Of a DNA stretch of 13,601 nt, positions 1-6,210 are shown in pieces. Under the pieces are notes generated by a model. It was not told the DNA's origin and did no database searches. It saw nothing but the letters and a program-made list of their open reading frames with translations. The number at the start of each line of letters is the position of its first letter. Position 1 is the first letter of the stretch. The stretch spans positions 1-13,601 of the forward strand of contig JBFISC010000087.1 in assembly GCA_041608775.1 (NCBI GenBank), written 5' to 3'. Made by a program: the position numbers and the translations under genes. The DNA is from UBA7803 sp041608775. Its GTDB lineage: Bacteria > Pseudomonadota > Gammaproteobacteria > Pseudomonadales > Azotimanducaceae.

Positions 1-1
1 C

Positions 2-1246
2 ATCCTCATCCTGTTTTCCGTCGGCAGCCTGATCGGCATCTGGATGCTCTCCGGCACGGTGCCCAGCATGATCTACTACGGCCTGCTGCTGCTGGATCCC
101 GCGGTGTTCTTTCCCGCCACCTGCCTGCTCTGCGCGGTGGTGGCGCTCTCCATCGGCAGCTCGTGGACCGTGGCCAGCACCCTGGGCGTGGCTCTGATCG
201 GCGTGGCCGGCGCCCTCGGGCTGTCCGTGGAGATCACCGCGGGCGCCGTGATCTCGGGCGCCTACTTCGGCGACAAGATGTCGCCCCTGTCCGACACCAC
301 GAACCTCGCGCCGGCGGTCACGGGAATCGACATCTTCACGCACATCCGGCACATGGTCTGGACCACCGCGCCAAGCTTCGTGCTGGCACTGATCGCGTTC
401 GCCGTGATCGGCTGGACCCGGCCCACGGACGCGGCGCTACAGGGACTCGAGGACACCCTGGTGCTGCTGCAGACGAACTTCGACATCGGCCCGACGATGC
501 TGCTCCCCGTGCTCCTGGTAGTGGTGCTGGCAGCCCGCAAGGTGCCGGCTCTCGCATCCATTCTCGCCGGCGTCGGCGCCGGCGTGATCATGGCGCTGCT
601 GTTTCAGCGCGACGTGATCCTGGCGTTTGCGGCATCACCCGGCACGAGCACGACCACGGAACTTTTCAAAGGGGTGTGGAAGGTGCTGTTCGACGGCTAC
701 ACCGCGAGCACCGGCGGTGAGAATCTGGACGCGCTGCTCTCCAGAGGCGGCATGAGCTCCATGCTCAACACCGTGTGGCTGATCATCTCGGCCATGTGCT
801 TCGGATCGGCCATGGAGAAGGCCGGCGTGCTGCAGCGGCTGGTGCAGGGGCTGGTGACGTTTGCCAGGGGCATCGGCGCGCTCATCGCCACCACCGCCGC
901 CACCTGTTTCGGGGTCAACGCCCTGGCCGCCGACCAGTACATGTCCATCGTCATCACCGGACGCATGTTCCGTGACGAGTACAAGGCCCGCGGGCTGCAC
1001 CCGAAGAACCTGTCCCGGGTGCTGGAGGACTCCGGCACCATCACCTCGCCGCTGGTGCCGTGGAACACCTGCGGCGCCTACATGGCTGCCGCGCTGGGCG
1101 TGCCTACGCTCGCCTACCTGCCGTTCTGCTTCTTCAATCTGGTGAACCCGCTGATCTCCGTGGCCTATGGCTTCACCGGCTTCAAGATCGAGCCGGCCGA
1201 CGACGACGCCTGGGCGGCGACGGAACGCGAGCCGGCCACGTCCTGA
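2..1246 (+). CDS. nhaC: NhaC-family Na+/H+ antiporter, 5' end missing
   Basis: The gene runs in from the left edge; the frame is open from base 2, so about 414 C-terminal residues are present and the true start lies outside. NhaC proteins exchange cytoplasmic Na+ for external H+ in the inner membrane. The translation is a string of hydrophobic helices. It includes the family-typical stretch AYFGDKMSPLSDTTNLAP (bases about 260-315), and near the end SGTITSPLVPWNTCGAY, which resembles the conserved C-terminal half of NhaC. The Met at base 44 is internal, because the upstream in-frame residues (ILILFSVGSLIGIW) continue the first visible helix. The gene converges on the site-2 protease gene with a 9-base gap. 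Family assignment is firm; antiport rather than a related NhaC-superfamily exchange is inferred. Confidence 0.88.
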   Translation: MLILFSVGSLIGIWMLSGTVPSMIYYGLLLLDPAVFFPATCLLCAVVALSIGSSWTVASTLGVALIGVAGALGLSVEITAGAVISGAYFGDKMSPLSDTTNLAPAVTGIDIFTHIRHMVWTTAPSFVLALIAFAVIGWTRPTDAALQGLEDTLVLLQTNFDIGPTMLLPVLLVVVLAARKVPALASILAGVGAGVIMALLFQRDVILAFAASPGTSTTTELFKGVWKVLFDGYTASTGGENLDALLSRGGMSSMLNTVWLIISAMCFGSAMEKAGVLQRLVQGLVTFARGIGALIATTAATCFGVNALAADQYMSIVITGRMFRDEYKARGLHPKNLSRVLEDSGTITSPLVPWNTCGAYMAAALGVPTLAYLPFCFFNLVNPLISVAYGFTGFKIEPADDDAWAATEREPATS

Positions 1247-1255
1247 TCCTGTCGT

Positions 1256-2449
1256 TCAGACCTCGGTCTGCGGCGGGTGGATGATGGTCCAGCGCAGTAT
1301 GTCACCGGCACGGACCAGCCCCACCACGCGACCACCCCGCACGACGGCGACGGGCGCGTCGCCGACCGCACTCAGACGGCGCAGCGCCGTGCTGGCCATC
1401 TCGTCAGCGTCCAGGGTCTGGCTCGAATCCAGCGCGACGGCCAGGTCACGCACCCGGCGGCTGCCGCGCTCGGCGAGCGGCACCGCGGCGACGTCGGCGA
1501 ACGACACGGTGCCGACGACCCGATCGTCCTCGAGCACGGGCCAGAGCTGCTGGCTGCTGCGCAGCAGGTAGTCCTCGACGAAGCTGTCCACCGTCGTTGC
1601 CGCGGGGACGGTCTCGAAGCGGGTACGCATGACGTCGTCCACCCGGATCGAGCACAGGCTGCGCTCCGTGACCATCTGGGTGTAGCTGGAACGGGCGATG
1701 TGGGTGAGAAACCAGCCGATCAGAATCATCCAGAGTCCACCCAGGTTCTTCGCCACGAGGATGTTGAAGAAGCCGAGCGCGATGATCATCCAGCCGACCC
1801 CACGGCCCGCATTGGAGGCAATCCTGGTGGCCCGCACGGCGTCGCCCGTGAACCACCAGATCAGCGCGCGGAACACCCGCCCGCCGTCCAGCGGAAAGCC
1901 CGGCACCAGGTTGAAGATCGCCAGCATCACGTTCACCGACCCGAGCCAGATGCAGGCCGTCACGGCCGGCGACAGCGATGCCATGGCCGCCTCGGGATCG
2001 CTGGTGAGGCGCTCTACCAGGACCGGCCCCATCGCCACGCTCGCCACGACCGTGAACATCACCCCGAGCACCAGGCTCATGAGCGGCCCGACCACGGCGA
2101 TGGCGAACTCCTCCTTTGGCGTGCGCGCCTCCGCCTCGATTTCCGCCATGCCGCCGAACAGGAACAGGGTGATGCGTGGCACCCGGATCCCGAAGCGCCG
2201 TGCCATCAAGGAATGGGACAGCTCGTGGGCCAGCAGCGAAGCGAAGAAGATCACTCCCGCCAGGAGCGCCGTCAGCCAGCTCGTGGCCGGCGACCAGTCC
2301 GGGTGCCACTGGGGAAACAGCCCGCCACCGAGGCTGTAGACGATCAGCCCGAAGATGATCAGCACGCTCCAGTCCATGCGGATCTCGATGTCGAACAGGC
2401 TGAACAGGCGCAGTCCGGACCGCTCACCGCCCATCTTCAGATCAGTCAT
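1256..2449 (-). CDS. Site-2 protease (M50 family) with two C-terminal CBS domains
   Basis: 397 residues. An intramembrane zinc metalloprotease of the inner membrane. The zinc motif HELSH is at residues 75-79 inside a hydrophobic helix, and the third ligand lies in NLVPGFPLDGGR at 180-191 (Asp188). About six hydrophobic segments span residues 27-250. Two CBS modules follow, roughly 265-320 and 330-390. This is the SpoIVFB-like, PDZ-less architecture. CBS pairs usually bind adenine nucleotides, so ligand-controlled proteolysis is likely by family; the substrate is unknown. The start is ATG with GAGG five bases upstream. It is the last gene of the pantothenate operon, 65 bases after coaX. Only the shared strand argues for a link to CoA metabolism, so it may have its own promoter. 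Confidence 0.88.
   Translation of the reverse strand: MTDLKMGGERSGLRLFSLFDIEIRMDWSVLIIFGLIVYSLGGGLFPQWHPDWSPATSWLTALLAGVIFFASLLAHELSHSLMARRFGIRVPRITLFLFGGMAEIEAEARTPKEEFAIAVVGPLMSLVLGVMFTVVASVAMGPVLVERLTSDPEAAMASLSPAVTACIWLGSVNVMLAIFNLVPGFPLDGGRVFRALIWWFTGDAVRATRIASNAGRGVGWMIIALGFFNILVAKNLGGLWMILIGWFLTHIARSSYTQMVTERSLCSIRVDDVMRTRFETVPAATTVDSFVEDYLLRSSQQLWPVLEDDRVVGTVSFADVAAVPLAERGSRRVRDLAVALDSSQTLDADEMASTALRRLSAVGDAPVAVVRGGRVVGLVRAGDILRWTIIHPPQTEV
1257..1270. terminator. Small palindrome at the nhaC / protease convergent junction
   Basis: CAGACCTCGGTCTG is a perfect inverted repeat, giving a 5-bp stem closed by a CTCG tetraloop. It covers the last codons of the minus-strand protease gene and lies 10 bases after the nhaC stop. 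Its position between convergent genes suits a bidirectional transcription end. There is no T-tract on either side, so a rho-independent terminator is unproven. Confidence 0.3.
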
Positions 2450-2514
2450 GCAAACCTCGTATCCCTGTCCTCACTCGGTTCAGCCGGTCGCAACGACGCT
2501 CGCGCTGGTACCGG

Positions 2515-3297
2515 TCAATCGTTCATGCGGAGCGCTTCGCGCAGCCCGACCAGGATCAGCTCCGGAACCACGGCATCGAACAGCTTCTCCTGATCGAACA
2601 GATGGGAAAAGCCACCGGTGCCGATCAGCAGCGGCGGCTCGTCCGGAAACGCTTCCGCCGTCATCCGCGCGGTCAGTTCTCTGACCATGCCCACGTTGCT
2701 CCAGTACAGGCCGTTCTGGATGCTTTCCACCGTGCTTCGGCCAATGGCCCCGGTCACCGCGATGATCTCCACCGACGGCAGCTTCGCCGTCTTCTCCACC
2801 AGCGCCTCGAGGGCCAGCCGGACCCCGGGGAGGATGTTGCCGCCCAGGAACTCCCCGCCGCTGGAGATGGCAGTGAGCGTCGTGGCGGTGCCGAAGTCGA
2901 CGACGATGAGATTCCGGCCCGGAAAAAGCTTCAGTGCACCCACGGCGTCGGCGATCCGGTCCGCGCCTACCTCTTTGGGGTCTTTGTAGCGGATCTTCAA
3001 CCCGGTCCTGACCCCGGGTCGCAGCACCATGGGATCCTGACCGAAGTACTTCTGGCAGCAGGATCGCAGCGAGTAGATCATGTCAGGAACCACCGAGCTC
3101 AACGCGATGCGGTCGATCCGCTTCGGATCGACGCCGTTCTCACGGAGTGCCGCCAGCAGAAACACGCCGAGCTCATCCGACGACGCCCGCGCCGAGCTGG
3201 TGCGCCGGAACTGACAGACCAGCTGCCCGCGCTCCGTCAGGTCGGCGTAGACACCGCAGTAGAGCTGGCTGTTGCCCACGTCCAGACACAGGATCAT
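2515..3297 (-). CDS. coaX: Type III pantothenate kinase
   Basis: 260 residues, full length for the family (about 250-270). The enzyme phosphorylates pantothenate with ATP, the first step of coenzyme A synthesis, in the cytoplasm. Visible motifs are DVGNS at residues 6-10 (phosphate-binding Asp6), SSVVP at 67-71, EVGADR at 109-114 (Asp113), DFGTATT at 134-140 (Asp134) and GGNILPG at 152-158. The residue after TTL is Thr, where many homologues have Asp (TTFD); Legionella CoaX also departs there, from memory. The start is ATG with AGGAGG five bases upstream, and that ribosome site straddles the panC stop codon, so translation is probably coupled. Placing coaX directly behind panBC puts pantothenate synthesis and its phosphorylation in one transcript. 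Confidence 0.93.
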   Translation of the reverse strand: MILCLDVGNSQLYCGVYADLTERGQLVCQFRRTSSARASSDELGVFLLAALRENGVDPKRIDRIALSSVVPDMIYSLRSCCQKYFGQDPMVLRPGVRTGLKIRYKDPKEVGADRIADAVGALKLFPGRNLIVVDFGTATTLTAISSGGEFLGGNILPGVRLALEALVEKTAKLPSVEIIAVTGAIGRSTVESIQNGLYWSNVGMVRELTARMTAEAFPDEPPLLIGTGGFSHLFDQEKLFDAVVPELILVGLREALRMND

Positions 3298-3306
3298 CAG
3301 CCCCTC

Positions 3307-4089
3307 CTAGGGTCCCGCCGCCGCAGAGCTCGGGACGTTGTCGATCAGCCGCACCGCGCGGCCCGGGCCGCGCACCGTCACCGCGCCGAAGCGGCGATCT
3401 CCGCGGGTTTCCACGTAGTCTACCTCGAACCCCGCCCGGTCGAGGCTGCGGCGCACTTCGGCGTCGCTGAGCGGCGCCCGCAGAAGGCAGTGAAATCGCG
3501 GGGCCCGGTGACGTCCTTCCCCATCCAGCAGCTTGTTGCGCGAGCTCAAGGCCAGACCATCGGGCTCACGCACGGTGGCACAAGGCACGATCTCGGTGTC
3601 CAGGAAGAAAGCCTGCGCCATGTCCCGGACCAGTTGGAACTGCTGGAAGTCCTTCTCGCCGAAATAGGCCCGGTTGGCGCGGACCAGATTCAACAGCTTC
3701 ATGACCACGGTGAGCACGCCGGTGAAGTGTCCGGGCCGATGCGCGCCGCACAGCTCGCGGCTGAACTGCGTCTCCTCGACCCGATAGCGGTAGCCATCGG
3801 GATAGAGCTGCCGGAAGTCGGGGGTGATCACCGAGTCCACGCCCAGCTTCCGGGCAATGGCCAGATCGGCTTCCAGCGTATGCGGGTAGCTGTCCAGATC
3901 GTCCGGGTTGTCGAACTGGGTGGGGTTCACGTAGATGGTCAGCACCGTGTGATCGCACTCATGGACGCTGCGGGCCAGGAGCGCTTCATGGCCGCGGTGC
4001 AACGCGCCCATGGTCGGAACCAGGCCCACCGAGCCGCGAATGCCGGCACGCGCAAGACGCCAGTCCCCGAGGTCAGCGAATACCTTCAT
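3307..4089 (-). CDS. panC: Pantoate--beta-alanine ligase (pantothenate synthetase), short form
   Basis: 260 residues. It joins pantoate and beta-alanine through a pantoyl-adenylate to make pantothenate. Visible motifs are PTMGALHRGH at 25-34 (ATP-binding, HIGH-like), YVNPTQF at 53-59, RPGHFTGVLTVV at 118-129 (pantoate site), YFGEKDFQQ at 142-150 and LSSRN at 181-185. The frame stays open upstream, but homology starts at this ATG. That ATG overlaps the panB stop as ATGA and has GGAGGA nine bases upstream. The C-terminal part after SSRN is about 20-25 residues shorter than in E. coli PanC, with a reduced linker and no equivalent of the AAWLG strand before RLIDN. From memory, Legionella-type PanC is similarly short, so I read this as a subfamily trait rather than damage. 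Confidence 0.92.
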   Translation of the reverse strand: MKVFADLGDWRLARAGIRGSVGLVPTMGALHRGHEALLARSVHECDHTVLTIYVNPTQFDNPDDLDSYPHTLEADLAIARKLGVDSVITPDFRQLYPDGYRYRVEETQFSRELCGAHRPGHFTGVLTVVMKLLNLVRANRAYFGEKDFQQFQLVRDMAQAFFLDTEIVPCATVREPDGLALSSRNKLLDGEGRHRAPRFHCLLRAPLSDAEVRRSLDRAGFEVDYVETRGDRRFGAVTVRGPGRAVRLIDNVPSSAAAGP

Positions 4090-4886
4090 GCGTAGGATTC
4101 CTCCCGGCTCGGAAACGCACCGTCCTGGACGTCGGCGTGAAAACGGTTCACGGCGTCCCGGATGGTGCCGAAGCCGTCGGCGTAGTGACGCAGGAACCTG
4201 GGTTTGAACTGCGGGTTGGTGCCCAGCAGATCCTGCAGCACCAGCACCTGGCCGTCGGTGCCGGGACCGGCACCGATACCGATGGTTGGTATGCTGACGC
4301 TGCGGCTGACGCACCCTGCCAGCGGCGCCGGCACGCACTCCAGCACCAGCGCACAGCAGCCGGCATCAGCGAGCCGGCGGGCGGATTCCAGCAGCGCCTG
4401 TCCCGCCGCCGCGCCGCGGCCCTGGACCCGGTGACCGCCGAAACCGTGAACGGACTGGGGAGTCAGGCCGAGGTGGCCCATCACCGGCACGCCGGACTCG
4501 ACGATGTGAGCGATGAGCTCGAGCTGCCCTGCTTCGCCCTCGATCTTCACCGCATTGGCGCCGGCCTGCATGAGCGCCTGCACGCCGTCCATGGCTGGAC
4601 CCAGGCCCTTGCGCACCGACAGGAACGGCATGTCGCCGACGATGAATTTGTCCGGCGCGCCGCGGGCCACCGCGCGGGTGTGCAGCGCCATCAGCGCCAC
4701 GTCGGCGTGAACGGTGGAATCGAAGCCGTGCATCACCATGGCCAGGCTGTCGCCCACCAGCAGGCAATCCACGTTGCTCCGGTTCAACAGCTGGGCCGAC
4801 CAGAAGTCGTAGCAGGTGACCATGGACAGCTTCCGGTCACCGCCTTTCATGGCCTTCAGATCGAGAACGTTGAGGGGCTTTCCCAT
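4086..4886 (-). CDS. panB: 3-methyl-2-oxobutanoate hydroxymethyltransferase
   Basis: 266 residues (E. coli 264). It transfers a one-carbon unit from methylene-tetrahydrofolate to alpha-ketoisovalerate to give ketopantoate, the first committed step to pantothenate. By alignment with the E. coli enzyme from memory, the Mg2+ ligands are Asp46 (LLVGDS) and Asp85 (VGDMPF). Other expected active-site residues are Lys114 and Glu116 (AVKIEGE) and the catalytic Glu183 (LECVP). The ATG at 4886 is chosen because GGAGG lies five bases before it and homology begins there. In-frame ATG at 4898 and TTG at 4904 have no ribosome site. It is first in the operon panB-panC-coaX-protease. The SD may be masked by an upstream CCTCC, and a structured leader precedes the gene. 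Confidence 0.94.
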   Translation of the reverse strand: MGKPLNVLDLKAMKGGDRKLSMVTCYDFWSAQLLNRSNVDCLLVGDSLAMVMHGFDSTVHADVALMALHTRAVARGAPDKFIVGDMPFLSVRKGLGPAMDGVQALMQAGANAVKIEGEAGQLELIAHIVESGVPVMGHLGLTPQSVHGFGGHRVQGRGAAAGQALLESARRLADAGCCALVLECVPAPLAGCVSRSVSIPTIGIGAGPGTDGQVLVLQDLLGTNPQFKPRFLRHYADGFGTIRDAVNRFHADVQDGAFPSREESYA

Positions 4887-5084
4887 GGGATCCTCCATGG
4901 GCAAGCGAACCTGAGGAGGGCGATCAGCGTCCGTCGCGTACCGGGTACCTGTCCACCTTCCGGGATCAAGTCCACCTGCCTGTCAGTGCGGACGGAGCCG
5001 TGCAGAATTCGGCTCCGCCCGTCGTCTCACTCAGGCTGCCGAGGCAGCCGACCTGCGGTCTGCCTCACGAGGATGGCAGCCGCA
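4887..5084 (-). promoter_or_regulatory. Structured 5' leader of the panB operon (candidate cis-regulatory RNA)
   Basis: Read as minus-strand RNA, this region holds three consecutive stem-loops. Hairpin A (5084-5054) has a 10-bp stem TGCGG/CCGCA plus CTGCC/GGCAG with one bulged A, and a 10-nt loop. Hairpin B (5049-5034) is GGCTGC-CTCG-GCAGCC. Hairpin C (5021-4989) has a 12-bp stem that includes one G-U pair and a 9-nt loop AATTCTGCA. Next come the 19-bp tandem repeat and then CCTCC (4919-4915), which can pair with the panB ribosome site GGAGG (4896-4892). The G-U pair forms only in the minus-strand RNA. Pairings were found by eye. The role is inferred. The published 'pan' RNA motif upstream of panB-type genes is a comparison to make, not an identification. 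Confidence 0.5.
4941..4978. repeat. Two tandem 19-bp imperfect direct repeats upstream of panB
   Basis: Units 4941-4959 and 4960-4978 each have the plus-strand form CCGGG, five variable bases, GTCCACCT, one variable base. 14 of 19 positions match. The repeat is immediately tandem with a period near two helical turns, about 55 bases upstream of the panB start. It could be a double operator or, in the transcript, a repeated RNA module. No regulator is identified. Confidence 0.7.
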
Positions 5085-5118
5085 GGCGAACGCTACGCGA
5101 CCGCGTGCGTGTTGTCCA
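5083..5118 (-). promoter_or_regulatory. Predicted sigma70-type promoter for the panB operon
   Basis: On the minus strand, TGGACA (5118-5113, 5 of 6 matches to the -35 consensus) is followed after exactly 17 bases by TAGCGT (5095-5090, with the key TA...T of a -10 box). The predicted start is near 5083, where hairpin A of the leader begins. It lies about 35 bases beyond the stop of the CotH-like gene. The call rests on pattern matching only. Confidence 0.45.
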
Positions 5119-5154
5119 CGTCGGGGCAGCGCGCCCGGCTCGCAGCAACGCGGT

Positions 5155-6210
5155 TCAATCCCGGCAGGCCTGCTCGATCTTGCGCCGCCGCTCATCGGGG
5201 TCGTCGAGAATGGCGAAGAAGTCCTCGACGTAATTGCGCACCTCGGCCCGGTTGCGGTCATCGAGGGGCGTCTCCGTGGCGATGATCTGCAGCATGGCGG
5301 GGCGAACCGCGCGGAAGCGATCCATGGCCTTGCTCATCACCGCGGGGTCGCGGCAGAAGCCCCGATACAGACGCTGACGCACGCTGTGCAGCGGCAGCCG
5401 GTAGTCCACCACCGCGTACGGCGGGTTGACGATACCGGTGATGTCGAAATCATAGGGAATCGGCGCGTAGCGCCCGTCGGGCGTTGCCATGAGCACCACG
5501 TTGTGACAGCAATCGTCGTCCGGAAGTCCGGCGATGAAGGAAAAATCGGTGTTGCCGATCAGGAACTGGAACAGCGCCATCACCGCGGTGTGATCGGGCT
5601 CCAGCTGGCCCGGATCGATCCCGCCACCGGCGGGCTCGAAGACCTCTAGACCGAGGCGGCGCGCTGCCCGATCCTTGTCCTCGATGAAGAAGCCGAAGCG
5701 CTCCGTCGGCCGGGTCTCCCGCTCGCTGCTGACATAGGTCATCCGCAGCGGCCGCACCCGGAAGCTCACCTCCGTGAGCGCGTTCAGAAGCCGGTACGCC
5801 AGGTACTCCCGATACACGTAGCGCAGATGACGCGGCGAGCGCCGACAGTGGGTAACCAGCTTGAGCTTGTCCTGACCGTCCAGCTCGGTTCCATCCAGGT
5901 CCGACTTGCGGAAGTTCAGCCGCAGTGGCGGAAACGTGCACACTTCCTTGTCACGCCGCGACCGGCCGCGTGGACGGACCTGGACGTCGAACACCTGCTC
6001 CGCGCCGCCCGCGCCCAGCAGCGCTATCTGACCTGGACGGTAGTCCGGATCGTCCGAACGGTCCTGGCTCAGCGCCCGCAGCGGCGCGGTCAGGCGGACG
6101 GACAGCGGCTCGAGGGATTCGAACAGCGGATCCGGCGCGGCGGCAACCGCCGTCAGCGGCGCCAGCAGGATCGCTGCGAGGCCCGCCCGCTGGGCGTACC
6201 GGCGGCTCAC
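5155..6210 (-). CDS. Exported CotH-kinase-like protein
   Basis: 351 residues. A Sec-type signal peptide occupies about residues 1-25 (hydrophobic LAAILLAPLTAVAAA), so the mature protein is predicted to be periplasmic. The order of blocks follows the CotH fold of atypical kinases. These are RGRS at 81-84, KLKLVTHC at 115-122, a helix REYLAYRLLNAL at 134-145, strands around RVRPLRMTYV (151-160), and GFFIEDKDRAARRLG at 173-187. The catalytic-type part is GNTDFSF (219-225), HNVVLM (236-241) and IPYDFD (251-256), matching the CotH pattern of N-x-D, HN and P-W/Y-D-x-D. CotH of Bacillus phosphorylates spore-coat proteins; the target here is unknown. The start is GTG, overlapping the previous stop as GTGA, with AGGAG eight bases upstream. 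Activity is not proven, and catalysis would need a nucleotide source outside the cytoplasm. Confidence 0.62.
   Translation of the reverse strand: MSRRYAQRAGLAAILLAPLTAVAAAPDPLFESLEPLSVRLTAPLRALSQDRSDDPDYRPGQIALLGAGGAEQVFDVQVRPRGRSRRDKEVCTFPPLRLNFRKSDLDGTELDGQDKLKLVTHCRRSPRHLRYVYREYLAYRLLNALTEVSFRVRPLRMTYVSSERETRPTERFGFFIEDKDRAARRLGLEVFEPAGGGIDPGQLEPDHTAVMALFQFLIGNTDFSFIAGLPDDDCCHNVVLMATPDGRYAPIPYDFDITGIVNPPYAVVDYRLPLHSVRQRLYRGFCRDPAVMSKAMDRFRAVRPAMLQIIATETPLDDRNRAEVRNYVEDFFAILDDPDERRRKIEQACRD

Noticed and set aside
3307..3545. Frameshift as the reason for the short PanC C-terminus
   Set aside because: The frame stays in register from SSRN through FEVDYVE to RLIDN, all family landmarks, so no shift is needed.
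2602..4095. 497-codon open frame on the plus strand opposite coaX and panC
   Set aside because: It is antisense to two genes with intact catalytic motifs, its translation is low-complexity (rich in Arg, His, Gln, Pro) without a recognisable domain, and such frames are common in GC-rich DNA.
4090..4338. Upstream extension of the panC frame to 4338
   Set aside because: It runs through panB, and PanC homology begins at the ATG that overlaps the panB stop, which has its own ribosome site.
4137..5285. 382-codon plus-strand frame crossing panB, its leader and the end of the CotH-like gene
   Set aside because: It is antisense to well-supported genes and has no credible start context or protein motif.
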